A DNA stretch of 64,000 nt from Bacteroidota bacterium (GTDB lineage Bacteria > Bacteroidota > Bacteroidia > Cytophagales > Cyclobacteriaceae). Position numbers and translations under genes: made by a program. Shown piece by piece: positions 45,199 through 54,579 of this stretch (position 1 is the stretch's first letter; every line of letters begins with the position of its first letter). The stretch spans positions 124,001 through 188,000 of the forward strand of contig VGMW01000005.1 of assembly GCA_016866235.1 (NCBI GenBank), given 5' to 3'. Under the pieces are notes generated by a model. It searched no databases. It was given only the letters and a program-made list of their open reading frames with translations, and was not told the origin of the DNA.

Positions 45199-46434
45199 AT
45201 GGAAACTGTTGAAAATTTATTGAATAGCCCGGATCAATTGGAGTCCCTTTATCGCAATGACCGTTCTTCTTTTAGAGATCAGTTCAGTGCGTTGGAAGTG
45301 AAATATCCTGATCATCCGTTGGTGCAGGGTTGGCGCGCTAGGTTGCGGTATGAACCCTCGAGACCTGACTGGTTTACCAGGCTGGATCTTATCCAAATTC
45401 TACTTTCTCTCTTTGTTTTTGGAGCCTTGGTTTCTTATCCGCGTTGGGGAGGTTTAACGGACACACAATCAGAAGATTTCTACTTACGGAATGCTGGTTT
45501 CCTGGCGCTGGGTGCTTTATTGTTCTATTTCCTACGATTGGTGCAACCAGGTAAAATTTTGGTGGCTGCGGTTCTAGGGCTTGTGACCATTACTCTTTTT
45601 TGGATAAACCTCTTGCCGGGTTCTGAAAAGAATGTTTCTGATACGCTTGCTTTGGCTGGCGTTCACCTGCCTTTGGTTCTGTGGGCTTTGGTTGGATTGG
45701 TTTTTGGAAACGGAAGGATCAACCAATGGCATCATTACCTAAGGTTTAATGGCGATTTGCTCGTTACCTCAGCGGTATTGGAAATGGCCTGGATGGCTTT
45801 GAGTGGTCTTACCATGGGCTTGTTCTATTTGATTGGATTTACCCTTGAAGAATTTTATCCTCAATACGTCATCTTGCCTGGTATGACTGTAATTCCATTG
45901 GTGGCAGCCATAACCATCAGGCAGTTCCCTGGATTTGTGGATCAGGTTTCCCCCTGGATCGCCCGAATATTTAGTCCGATTGTTCTGTTGATGCTTACGG
46001 TCTATATGACGACCATGATTTTTTCAGAGAAAAACTTATTTACCGATCGTGAGATTTTACTCATGTTTAATCTAATGCTTGCGGGTGTATTGGCACTGAT
46101 TTTATTTTCATTGTCTTCTGCTGGAGGGTCTTTTTTGAATTGGGTATTGATGCTGCTTTCTTATGTAGCCATCGTTGTGAACCTTGTTGCCTTTTTTGCC
46201 ATCGCTTATCGTTTATTTGAATTGGGTGTTACACCAAACCGACTTGCAGTTTTTGGTGCAAACGCACTATTTCTTGCCAATCTGTTTTGGATGTCTTTCA
46301 GGCTCACCGGTTTGGTTGCCGGTAAGCAAACCAAAGAACAGGTGCTCGGTGCAATGAATGGATTTCTTCCGGCATACCTGGTCTGGGCCCTGTTTGTTGT
46401 GATAGGCTTCCCGATTATTTTCTCCTTCGCATAA
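45199..46434 (+). CDS. Multi-pass membrane protein, probably DUF4153 family
   Basis: The 411-residue protein has a soluble N-terminal stretch of about 60 residues and then ten or eleven hydrophobic helices. The pattern of paired helices, the segment FNGDLLVTSAVLEMAWMALSG and the central LPGMTVIPLVAAITIRQFPG resemble the DUF4153 family of unknown function, an assignment I hold with moderate confidence. It is downstream of a lipoprotein gene and convergent with mobA, with only 18 bases between the stops. Confidence 0.7.
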   Translation: METVENLLNSPDQLESLYRNDRSSFRDQFSALEVKYPDHPLVQGWRARLRYEPSRPDWFTRLDLIQILLSLFVFGALVSYPRWGGLTDTQSEDFYLRNAGFLALGALLFYFLRLVQPGKILVAAVLGLVTITLFWINLLPGSEKNVSDTLALAGVHLPLVLWALVGLVFGNGRINQWHHYLRFNGDLLVTSAVLEMAWMALSGLTMGLFYLIGFTLEEFYPQYVILPGMTVIPLVAAITIRQFPGFVDQVSPWIARIFSPIVLLMLTVYMTTMIFSEKNLFTDREILLMFNLMLAGVLALILFSLSSAGGSFLNWVLMLLSYVAIVVNLVAFFAIAYRLFELGVTPNRLAVFGANALFLANLFWMSFRLTGLVAGKQTKEQVLGAMNGFLPAYLVWALFVVIGFPIIFSFA

Positions 46435-46452
46435 TGCCTCTGACGGTATTGC

Positions 46453-47043
46453 TTACAGGATATTTCGACCGAAATTTTTGAGGTCAGCCGGTGTATTGAG
46501 ATTTTCGAAAATTTTTAAGTTGGATGATTCAATTCTTCTCACCGACTCATCCGAAAGAATTTCGTAAGGGCTGTGTATCCCCTTATCAATGAATTTCTGA
46601 ATCAAATCCTGGGAAGAAGGCTCCCAAATCGAAAACAAGGGTTCCAGTCGATTTGATTTTATATTTAGATAACAGGTTGCGGGGCAAAATCGGTCTCTTT
46701 TCTGCAACAATGACTCAATGGATTCCTTTGAAATATTTGGCATGTCTACCGCAAGGCAAAATATGGCATTGCCTGGGTTCGATTGGAGACTTGATAAAAT
46801 ACCATTCAAGGGACCTCGGAAATCAAATTGATCTCTGATAATTTTTTGCTGAGTGGTGAATGGTTCAGTTGCATTAATTGAAATATAAACGCGGTCGAAT
46901 ACCTCGTCCATGATGTTGTAGAGGTATTGGTGCTGCGGTATACCGTTGGGCGTAAGAAGTTTCTTATCCGTACCCATTCTCGAGCTGCTGCCGCCAGCTA
47001 AAATTATCCCTACGATATCGCTGTATTTTCCTCTTTTATTCAT
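46453..47043 (-). CDS. mobA: Molybdenum cofactor guanylyltransferase MobA
   Basis: The 196-residue nucleotidyltransferase has the GTP-binding signature ILAGGSSSRMGTDKKLL (residues 14-30), FDFRGPLNGILSSL and the metal-binding LAVDMPNISKE. It would attach GMP to molybdopterin to give the bis-MGD cofactor. It lies divergently beside moeA, so the pair forms a small molybdenum cofactor locus. Escherichia coli MobA is similar in length (194). The ATG at 47043 is the only sensible start. The remaining Moco genes are not in the window. Confidence 0.9.
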   Translation of the reverse strand: MNKRGKYSDIVGIILAGGSSSRMGTDKKLLTPNGIPQHQYLYNIMDEVFDRVYISINATEPFTTQQKIIRDQFDFRGPLNGILSSLQSNPGNAIFCLAVDMPNISKESIESLLQKRDRFCPATCYLNIKSNRLEPLFSIWEPSSQDLIQKFIDKGIHSPYEILSDESVRRIESSNLKIFENLNTPADLKNFGRNIL

Positions 47044-47096
47044 TGTATAACCCCTACAATTTAGTTTCCTTCGCCCGGATCAATCCAGCAACCGCC

Positions 47097-47104
47097 TATT
47101 TTTG
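47097..47104 (+). promoter_or_regulatory. Predicted -7 promoter element of moeA
   Basis: TATTTTTG matches TAnnTTTG, 13 bases before the ATG at 47117. A TTG at 47102 that would extend moeA lies inside this box, so it cannot be the start if the promoter is real. Confidence 0.5.
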
Positions 47105-47116
47105 TTTTCAATCAAC

Positions 47117-48307
47117 ATGATTTCAGTAGAACAAGCAGATCAAATATTGGGTGACCACTTGTGGGGATCGGTGCCTGAGCGGGTTTCAATGGTTGATGCG
47201 CTTGGCCGGGTGCTTGCTGAGGACGTACTGGCGGATCGCGATTTTCCTCCTTTTAATCGGGTGGCTATGGATGGAGTTGCTGTTTGCTTTGATTCCATAG
47301 AAGAAGGTCAAACCGAATTCAAAATTGCAGCCTTGGTTGCTGCCGGAACACCGGAAATTTCACTTGAGCAGAAAGCAGCCGCCATTGAAGTTATGACAGG
47401 GGCTGTATTGCCCTCCGGCGCTGACACCGTAATTCCATATGAGCATTTAAAGGTTGGGGATGGCTCGGTAGAGGTGATCCAAAAGCCTGAAAAAAGGTGG
47501 GTGAATGTTCATCGTTGTGGAATCGATGCCCATGGTGGTGCCAAACTTCTTAATCGAGGCAGTTTTATTTCAACAGCGGAAGTTCCGGTTCTTGCTTCAG
47601 TGGGTTTAGATATGGTCAGTGTTCAATCGCTACCCCGTGTTGCCATTGTTTCTACTGGCGATGAATTGGTTGAGCCAAAAATTACCCCCGCACCACATCA
47701 GATCCGGCGATCCAATGTATACGCCATATCTTCTGCTTTGAGTCGACTGAACATCAAAAGTACATTGATTCACTTTGGTGATTCAGAGCTTGGTCTTCAG
47801 GGGAAGCTTACAGCACTATTTGAGGCCAATGATGTATTGATTTTTACTGGCGGAGTTTCAAAGGGCAAGTTCGATTGGGTTCCTGCGGCATTGGGCGATG
47901 CGCATATTGCCTGTCATTTTCATGGTGTCGCTCAGCGGCCGGCCAAGCCATTGTGGTTTGGGAGTGGGGAAGGAAAAACTGTTTTTGCTTTTCCCGGAAA
48001 TCCTGTTTCATCCTACCTGTGCGTTTATCGGTATTTTCTTCCATGGCTTTTCATGTCGATGGGGGCGGAACGCTTGATTGAAAAAGCAGTGTTGGCTGAA
48101 GACTTTGACTTCAAGGCACCATTGACCTATTTTCTTCAAGTAAAACTAGAGCGCAGTAGTGGTGTGCTAAGTGCAAGGCCAATTCCTGGCGGTGGATCGG
48201 GTGACTTTATTAATCTGATTAAGGCTGATGGTTTTCTGGAATTGCCTGCAGGAAGCGGAAAATTTAAAAAGGGAGAGGTATTTGATTTCTATGGGTTTCG
48301 ATTCTAA
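47117..48307 (+). CDS. moeA: Molybdopterin molybdenumtransferase MoeA
   Basis: The 396-residue product has the MoeA domain order. Domain I carries FPPFNRVAMDGVAV, and domain III holds the molybdopterin-binding TGDELVEPKI (about residues 180-189), RRSNVYAIS, the GGVSKGKFDWV loop and FAFPGNPVSSYLCVYRYF. It inserts molybdate into adenylylated molybdopterin. The start at 47117 (MISVEQADQILGD) is chosen over an upstream TTG, which sits in the predicted promoter. Its end overlaps the glycerate kinase gene by 17 bases. It is divergent from mobA. Confidence 0.93.
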   Translation: MISVEQADQILGDHLWGSVPERVSMVDALGRVLAEDVLADRDFPPFNRVAMDGVAVCFDSIEEGQTEFKIAALVAAGTPEISLEQKAAAIEVMTGAVLPSGADTVIPYEHLKVGDGSVEVIQKPEKRWVNVHRCGIDAHGGAKLLNRGSFISTAEVPVLASVGLDMVSVQSLPRVAIVSTGDELVEPKITPAPHQIRRSNVYAISSALSRLNIKSTLIHFGDSELGLQGKLTALFEANDVLIFTGGVSKGKFDWVPAALGDAHIACHFHGVAQRPAKPLWFGSGEGKTVFAFPGNPVSSYLCVYRYFLPWLFMSMGAERLIEKAVLAEDFDFKAPLTYFLQVKLERSSGVLSARPIPGGGSGDFINLIKADGFLELPAGSGKFKKGEVFDFYGFRF

Positions 48308-49421
48308 AGGGATCCGCAGGATATTAATTGCACCAGACAAATTTAAAACCACTTTGTCGGCAGATGAAGTGGCTGTCGCCGTTGCCCAAGGGATTAAATC
48401 AGATTCGATTCAGACCATTCGACATCCAATGGCTGATGGAGGGGAGGGAACCTGTAAAATTCTTACGGCTGCCGCAGGTGGATCCATCCAGACTTCAATG
48501 GCAAGCGATCCTTTACGAAGACCCATTCATGCGTCTTATGGATTATCGGCTGATCATTCCACGGCTTGGATTGAAATGGCAGAAGCCTCCGGGCTTTGGC
48601 GGCTTGAAACAACAGAGCGTCACCCTGGTAAGACTACTACCTTTGGGACGGGGGAGCTGATTCTGTCAGCCATCGAGCACGGAGTAAGAGAAGTTGTCTT
48701 GGGCTGCGGCGGCAGTGCAACACACGATGGTGCTGTAGGTATGGCCTCAGCTTTGGGATATATTTTTCTTAATAAGAATGGATTACCATTCCTTCCTACC
48801 GGTGATACGCTCCATGAAATTGCCTCAATTGATTCAAAAAATGTTTCAGATCGAATTCACCGGGTAAACTTTCATATTGTCAGCGATGTAACCAATCCGC
48901 TGATTGGTCCTGAAGGTGCTGCAAGGACGTTTGCAATACAAAAAGGCGCTTCCGAAAATGAGCTTGATCGCTTGGATAAGGGTTTAGAACATTTGAATCA
49001 CCTTTTTTCTACCGATCCTTTTTACGCAAGTGCCAGGATTGAAGGGGCTGGCGCCGGTGGAGGATTTCCTTCCGGTTCAGTTTATTTTTTGAAGGCCCAA
49101 ACCCATAAGGGTATCGATTGGGTAATAGACAAAACCGGGATGATTGAAAAAGTTAAGGGTGTTGATTTGGTCATTACCGGTGAAGGTCAATTGGATGCGC
49201 AGAGTTTAAGAGGAAAAGTGGTTTCGGGTGTATTATCAGCATGCCAAAAAGCTCATAAACCATGTTGGATTGTGTGTGGGGTCAACCAACTTTCCGATCG
49301 AGCCATTGCAGAAGCAGGAATTGACAAGGTGATTTCCATTGCCTCTTTAACCAGCAGGGAGGAATCCATGCGGCACCCTGCCTATTGGATTGCTCAAGCG
49401 ATGGGTAAAATCGGACTTTAA
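48291..49421 (+). CDS. Glycerate kinase (type II, GarK/GlxK family)
   Basis: The 376-residue product belongs to the glycerate kinase family that makes 2-phosphoglycerate from D-glycerate and ATP. The N-terminal LIAPDKFKTTLSADEVAVAV, the block MADGGEGTCKIL, EMAEASGLWRL, GCGGSATHDGAVGMASALG and the C-terminal ITGEGQLDAQSLRGKV are all present. The ATG at 48291 (MGFDSKGIRRILIAP) is preferred over a start at 48228, which would add 21 residues encoded in the moeA frame overlap. It overlaps moeA by 17 bases, implying coupled translation, though no functional link between the two is known. Confidence 0.93.
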   Translation: MGFDSKGIRRILIAPDKFKTTLSADEVAVAVAQGIKSDSIQTIRHPMADGGEGTCKILTAAAGGSIQTSMASDPLRRPIHASYGLSADHSTAWIEMAEASGLWRLETTERHPGKTTTFGTGELILSAIEHGVREVVLGCGGSATHDGAVGMASALGYIFLNKNGLPFLPTGDTLHEIASIDSKNVSDRIHRVNFHIVSDVTNPLIGPEGAARTFAIQKGASENELDRLDKGLEHLNHLFSTDPFYASARIEGAGAGGGFPSGSVYFLKAQTHKGIDWVIDKTGMIEKVKGVDLVITGEGQLDAQSLRGKVVSGVLSACQKAHKPCWIVCGVNQLSDRAIAEAGIDKVISIASLTSREESMRHPAYWIAQAMGKIGL

Positions 49422-49429
49422 TCGGGCGA

Positions 49430-49461
49430 TTTGGCGGTCGAAACCTCCGGGTTTACCTTTG
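49430..49461 (+). promoter_or_regulatory. Predicted Bacteroidota promoter of ffh
   Basis: TTTG (49430-49433) and TACCTTTG (49454-49461) with a 20-base spacer match both consensus boxes, 30 bases before the ffh ATG. Confidence 0.68.
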
Positions 49462-49491
49462 CATCCTTCCAAATAATCAGGTTCCTAATTT

Positions 49492-50829
49492 ATGTTCGAA
49501 AATCTAAGTCTTAAGCTCGAAAAGGCCTTCCAAACCTTAAAAGGACAAGGCAGAATAACGGAGATAAACGTTGCTTCCACCATCAAGGAAATTAGGAAGG
49601 CGCTCATCGACGCTGATGTGAATTATAAAGTCGCAAAGGATGTTACCGATGAGATAAAAATTAAAGCTATGGGGATGGATGTCCTAACGGCCATCTCACC
49701 CGGGCAATTGCTGATTAAGGTCACCAACGATGAGCTGACCAGGTTAATGGGTGGCGAAAGTGAGGACATTAAGGTTGAAGGTAATCCGGCCGTCGTATTG
49801 ATTGCGGGCCTGCAAGGTTCAGGTAAGACCACCTTTAGTGGTAAGCTGGCATCTTATTTAAAGCGTCAGGGCAGATCGGTATTGTTGGCGGCCTGTGATG
49901 TTTATCGGCCCGCTGCAATTGAACAACTAAAAGTTCTCGGTGCACAGATTGGTGTAGACGTTTATGCGGATTTAAACAATAACAATCCGGTAGCCATTGC
50001 AAAGGATGCTGTTGAATTTGCAAAGAAGAACAATCATCGTGTTTTGATCGTCGATACGGCAGGACGACTGGCTGTTGATCAGGAGATGATGGATGAGATC
50101 TCCAGAATCAAGGAGAGCCTTAATCCTGCTGAGACACTTTTTGTTGTTGATGCCATGACTGGTCAGGACGCTGTGAATACGGCCAAAGCTTTTAATGATC
50201 GACTCGATTTCAACGGCGTTGTTTTAACCAAGATGGATGGTGACACGCGCGGTGGTGCCGCACTTTCTGTCAGACGAGTGGTGGAAAAACCCATCAAGTA
50301 TATCAGTTCCGGTGAGAAGATGGACGCACTGGAGCGATTTTATCCCGATCGGATGGCGGGTAGAATCCTAGGTATGGGTGATGTGGTTTCACTGGTTGAA
50401 AAAGCTCAGGAAACTTTTGATCAGGAGGAAGCTGAGCGATTAAACCGAAAAATTCGAAAGAATCAATTTGATCTGAATGACTTTCTCTCCCAGCTTGAGC
50501 AGATCAAGAAGATGGGAAATATGAAAGATTTATTAGGGATGATTCCTGGAATGGGTAAGGCAATAAAGGACGTTGATATTGATGAAAATTCGATGAAGCC
50601 TGTTGAGGCCATAATTCGCTCTATGACTTTGAGTGAGCGTCAAAATCCGGATATAATTAATCCCAGCCGTAAGACCAGGATTGCAAAAGGAAGCGGTCGT
50701 TCGCTTCAGGAAGTCAACCAATTGTTGAAGCAATTTGAGGATATGCGAAAAATGATGAAGTCAATGAATAAGATGGGTGCTATGGGGCGTAATCCACTGC
50801 AAGGGCTTGGTCCTATGGGAAGACGTTAA
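49492..50829 (+). CDS. ffh: Signal recognition particle GTPase Ffh
   Basis: The 445-residue product is a complete SRP54/Ffh. The helical N domain is residues 1-95. The G domain carries GLQGSGKTTFSGKLA (106-120), CDVYRPAAIEQL, DTAGR (188-192) and TKMDGDTRGGAALS. The methionine-rich M domain (about 300-445) contains GMIPGMGKAI, SMTLSERQNPDIINPSRKTR broken into its RNA-binding helix-turn-helix, and a Met/Gly-rich end KMMKSMNKMGAMGR. It recognises signal sequences on nascent chains with 4.5S RNA and docks to FtsY. It has its own promoter. The GNAT gene follows after 19 bases. Confidence 0.98.
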   Translation: MFENLSLKLEKAFQTLKGQGRITEINVASTIKEIRKALIDADVNYKVAKDVTDEIKIKAMGMDVLTAISPGQLLIKVTNDELTRLMGGESEDIKVEGNPAVVLIAGLQGSGKTTFSGKLASYLKRQGRSVLLAACDVYRPAAIEQLKVLGAQIGVDVYADLNNNNPVAIAKDAVEFAKKNNHRVLIVDTAGRLAVDQEMMDEISRIKESLNPAETLFVVDAMTGQDAVNTAKAFNDRLDFNGVVLTKMDGDTRGGAALSVRRVVEKPIKYISSGEKMDALERFYPDRMAGRILGMGDVVSLVEKAQETFDQEEAERLNRKIRKNQFDLNDFLSQLEQIKKMGNMKDLLGMIPGMGKAIKDVDIDENSMKPVEAIIRSMTLSERQNPDIINPSRKTRIAKGSGRSLQEVNQLLKQFEDMRKMMKSMNKMGAMGRNPLQGLGPMGRR

Positions 50830-50848
50830 TCTATTGAATTGTTCGAGG

Positions 50849-51364
50849 ATGACAGAAATACTTAAGGCTACCATTGAGGATGCTGAGCAGATTGCTGAGC
50901 TGGTGAACTCAGGATATCGTGGCGAGGCTTCTCGAAAGGGCTGGACCACAGAGGATGGGATCCTTGGGGGAACACGCATTGATGCCAAAGGGGTCAGGTC
51001 GGAAATTATGAAAGATGGAACAACTGTATTGAAGTACGTTGAAGCGGGCTCCATTATTGGTTGTGTTGAACTGGTCCATCAGATTAACAAAATGTATTTG
51101 GGTATGCTTACTGTTAAGCCTGACCTACAAGCAACGGGCATTGGTAAGAAGCTGTTGTATGCAGGTGAGCAGCATGCCCTAAAACATAGTTGTGTGGCTA
51201 TGGTGATGTGGGTTATCTCCGTTCGTTCTGAATTGATCGCATGGTACCAAAGACATGGCTATACACCAACCGGTGAATTCCGACCTTTTGATAATACCGA
51301 TCCTGTATTTGGCATTCCTAAAATGCCGCTTCAGTTTATGGTCCTGGAGAAGCCTTTGGTATAA
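50849..51364 (+). CDS. GNAT family N-acetyltransferase
   Basis: The 171-residue product has the GNAT core: beta strands around CVELVHQINKMYLGMLTVKP, then the acetyl-CoA pyrophosphate loop PDLQATGIGKKLLY (a Q/RxxGxG/A variant) and the C-terminal ELIAWYQRHGYTPTGE typical of the fold. Substrate unknown. The start is taken at ATG 50849 (MTEILKATIEDAEQ); a longer frame from 50777 would overlap ffh by about 50 bases and add 24 residues without family features. It directly abuts the stop codon of the convergent DUF5107 gene. Confidence 0.85.
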   Translation: MTEILKATIEDAEQIAELVNSGYRGEASRKGWTTEDGILGGTRIDAKGVRSEIMKDGTTVLKYVEAGSIIGCVELVHQINKMYLGMLTVKPDLQATGIGKKLLYAGEQHALKHSCVAMVMWVISVRSELIAWYQRHGYTPTGEFRPFDNTDPVFGIPKMPLQFMVLEKPLV

Positions 51365-54300
51365 CTACTTTATTTTCAATAATCCTTCCGCAATCCATTG
51401 CTGGTCTGCAGGCACCATGACGGTAGGTGATTTACCGCCCACGTAGTCGGAAGTCCATTGCGCCAAAGCAACACCAGCATTCTGTGCTTTCCAGCCTTCA
51501 ATGGTATTCGTAAAAGATTTTTCATCACCATTCAATCGATGTGCTACGGCAAGGGCAAGTGGTCCAAACGTTCCTTTCAGGGATGAGGATCCAATTAATT
51601 TATCCATCAATTGTTTTCCTTCAGTCTTTTTTCCTGAGCGCAACAACGCAACAGCTTTAATAAGGTGCTCCGCTCTCAAGTCAAGATCCTCCTCGTAAGG
51701 CTTACCAACACCTAAATTTTCAGGCCATTGAAGAGATTTATCAATCTGGCCAATCGCTCCGGAATATTTTTTGGAGTTAAGTTGTTCTAAAGCGCCTAAG
51801 ATATAAGCGGACCAGTAAACCATTCTTGCTTCTGTAGATCCTTCATAGGGAAGGAGTACCGATTGATTTAAAAGTTCAGAGGACTTCGCATATTGTTTGG
51901 TAAGCAGAAGTCCTTTTGCAGCCATGAGGGTAATGGCCGTGTTGTCCTTGAATTTCTTTTGTAGGTTTTGAGCGATTAATAGTGCGCGGTTATAGTCATT
52001 TTTATTGATGTAAAATTCAAACAGCCGTTTTCCGTACGTCCATTGGTCTGGTCTGAGCTCCAGAGCTTTTTTTAGATCACTTTCCTCTGTTCCGGGAAGC
52101 ATTTCAGCCCGAAGCGCATGGATGGGCGCGAAGCCGGTATTGTCACCACATGCCCGCAGCAACTCCCTTGATTTCTCGAAATTTTTCTGCCCGCGGTAAA
52201 TCAAAGCCAAATAGTAACCTGGTTTCCAGCTTTTAGATTGTCTGGAAGCCCAATCGAAAACTTGTTTGGCTGATTCTCTGAATGGAAATACGCCATCTGC
52301 AGATGTTTGATCTGCCTTTGCCAGTGATGCTGAAAAATCCTTCCCGGTTTTTGATTGTAACCAAGCCCTCCAATACAAAACCTCAGCTTGTTCCGGTGCA
52401 GCTTCCAGGAGCTTGGCCGCGTCATCGAAACGATTTAATCCAACATACCAATTGGCCCAATGTAAATAGGTTTCAAAGGCCAATTCATTCTTAGTTGCTT
52501 CCTGTAGTGATGCCCTGGCTTGTGGATGACCACTCCTAATCCAGTTTTCAGCAGCCTGAAAGTGCGACAGTGGACTTAAAGCACTAATCTTTTCAAGCGA
52601 TATGGTTGCTGCCTTCGTTTCCCCAGATAATTGTTGTGCGAGTGCTAAAAGTTGTAACGCTTCGACATTATTGTCAGAGGCTTGTTCAGCGAAGTGTATG
52701 GCTCTTTCAAAATTATTTTCCTTGATATAGATTCTTGCCAATTCGGTGTAGGCAGGTTTTCGGTGCGATCCTGAAAGTGCTGCAATATCAAATCCATCCT
52801 TCGCGTCGATGGTTAGGCCAAGTGCGGCATTGGCCAATCCGTATTGATAGTTTGACTCTGGATCGTAGGTATCAATGCTCAGTCCTCTTACGGCATATTT
52901 TCTTGCCTCCTGATAATTTCCCTGGCGGGTCATCAATGAGGCCATTTCAGATAAGGCCGGTAAAAAGTTCTTTTCTTTTTCCAGGCAAGCACGGAATTTC
53001 TCCTCTGCCTTATCGTAATAACGACTGCGCACAGCCTCTTTTCCAGCCAGATAAAGTCCGTAAGCTGTATTCCAATCAAAGTCCTCAGGAGATTTTTTTG
53101 GCCTGCTAAGTTCATCTTGTTGATTTTGTCTGTATTGTAATTTTTTACCAATGCGTACCTCTGCATCTTTCAGTACACCGCTGTAGGTATCAGAAAATAC
53201 TTCCATGGGTTTTAGGCTGACGGGCTTTGAATAAACGATATTCCCCTGCTCGATGATTTCGATGGTCTCATTTATGTTTTCCAAAGCCTGGAAGGCCACG
53301 ACGGTTGCATTGTTGTTTGTGGTGAGATTAAGGGTGCCATGATAATTTGAATGGATCACTCCATTGGTGCCGGTAACCGGATACCAGTATTCAGTCCAAC
53401 CATCAAATTGATAGGGTGCGAAGCCAAAATGTTTAAAAGGTGTCAGTGAACTTCCGTCAGCAGCCTGATTGAACAATCGCCCGGACTGCACTTCTACGTA
53501 TTGTCCATCCTTGTCGGTGAGAAGTTTATCCCAGATCATGCCTTGTCTGGACAATCCCCAAATCCAAATTTTCTTTCCAGGCTTCTCATCGTGCCAGGAG
53601 AAGCGCCCCATCCCCAGATTATCCTGATGCCAGAAGGCGCCAAAGAAATCAGTATACCTTCCAAACACATGATACGATTTATAACTACCAAAATTATTTT
53701 GTTCATACCAGGCAATGTGTTTTTGGTTGTCCTGATTGTAAGGCCAGGAAGCAAATTCACCTTCATGCCCGATGTAGGAGTTGCCTGGATAAATGAATTC
53801 CAGATTGCCTGCGGATTTAATTCCTGCATTCATCCAGGTATAGTAGGGTTGTTCCAGCGAGTAGGTATTGGACCATGATGAGCGGGTGCTGAACCAGGCC
53901 TTATCGGCTGGGAGATTTATTTCCATCGACCAGAATGTTTGGGTTAACAGGTCAAGTGTCCCAATGAAGCAACTCACGCTCCCGTCTACATTTTCTTTGA
54001 TTTTGTAATCCACGGGTGTAGCGCAGTTCGGGGTATGTCCTATTATGCCGTAGTTGGCTTCAATTCCACCGCTGGTCCATGGTCCGCGCATGGCTACGTC
54101 TCTAAACTTTATTACTTGGTTGTCGTAGATAAATGGCTTGCCTGTTTTCTTTTCGATGGCGGTCCATATTTTTCCGCCTACTTCGGGTAGTATGCGCACC
54201 AGCAGGTAATCATTCTCCATTTCAACCACCTTCCAGTTTTTTTGAACCGGGGTATTGGAAAAGTCATCGAAACGAAAGTATGGGTAGATGTTACTCTTCG

Positions 54301-54430
54301 TTGGAACTGGATCCGCTCCGCTAAAAGGGTAGGTGGTGTAAACTTTAGACGTCTCCTTGATGGTTGCCTTTTGGGAATATCCAATGGTGAGGGACATAAA
54401 AGAGAGGAGCAGCGGAAGTGCGTATTTCAT
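51365..54430 (-). CDS. Secreted DUF5107-TPR protein
   Basis: The 1021-residue protein has a signal peptide (cleavage near TIGYSQ, residue 20). A DUF5107 domain covers about residues 25-420, with RILPEVGGKIWTAIEKKTGKP as its clearest block, split at natural boundaries, plus MRGPWTSGGIEANYGIIGHTP, PYYTWMNAGIKSAG and GRFSWHDEKPGKKIWIWGLS. At least eight TPR-like helical repeats follow (about 450-1000; examples YDKAEEKFRACLEKEKNFLP and FERAIHFAEQASDN). The DUF5107 part resembles the galactose-mutarotase-like fold seen around carbohydrate enzymes, so a glycan-related role is plausible but unproven. The stop codon touches the convergent GNAT gene. Confidence 0.85.
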   Translation of the reverse strand: MKYALPLLLSFMSLTIGYSQKATIKETSKVYTTYPFSGADPVPTKSNIYPYFRFDDFSNTPVQKNWKVVEMENDYLLVRILPEVGGKIWTAIEKKTGKPFIYDNQVIKFRDVAMRGPWTSGGIEANYGIIGHTPNCATPVDYKIKENVDGSVSCFIGTLDLLTQTFWSMEINLPADKAWFSTRSSWSNTYSLEQPYYTWMNAGIKSAGNLEFIYPGNSYIGHEGEFASWPYNQDNQKHIAWYEQNNFGSYKSYHVFGRYTDFFGAFWHQDNLGMGRFSWHDEKPGKKIWIWGLSRQGMIWDKLLTDKDGQYVEVQSGRLFNQAADGSSLTPFKHFGFAPYQFDGWTEYWYPVTGTNGVIHSNYHGTLNLTTNNNATVVAFQALENINETIEIIEQGNIVYSKPVSLKPMEVFSDTYSGVLKDAEVRIGKKLQYRQNQQDELSRPKKSPEDFDWNTAYGLYLAGKEAVRSRYYDKAEEKFRACLEKEKNFLPALSEMASLMTRQGNYQEARKYAVRGLSIDTYDPESNYQYGLANAALGLTIDAKDGFDIAALSGSHRKPAYTELARIYIKENNFERAIHFAEQASDNNVEALQLLALAQQLSGETKAATISLEKISALSPLSHFQAAENWIRSGHPQARASLQEATKNELAFETYLHWANWYVGLNRFDDAAKLLEAAPEQAEVLYWRAWLQSKTGKDFSASLAKADQTSADGVFPFRESAKQVFDWASRQSKSWKPGYYLALIYRGQKNFEKSRELLRACGDNTGFAPIHALRAEMLPGTEESDLKKALELRPDQWTYGKRLFEFYINKNDYNRALLIAQNLQKKFKDNTAITLMAAKGLLLTKQYAKSSELLNQSVLLPYEGSTEARMVYWSAYILGALEQLNSKKYSGAIGQIDKSLQWPENLGVGKPYEEDLDLRAEHLIKAVALLRSGKKTEGKQLMDKLIGSSSLKGTFGPLALAVAHRLNGDEKSFTNTIEGWKAQNAGVALAQWTSDYVGGKSPTVMVPADQQWIAEGLLKIK

Positions 54431-54579
54431 TTTTTATGGATTGATCTGAAAAATAACAACTTGAACTTAAACATCGGGCTAAGACGCCTATTTTTTTCCG
54501 AAGTAATCCATGATTTCCATTTCTGCGGGCATGCCACATTATCAGTTTACCTTAACTAAATTGCAACGCACTATTTTGC

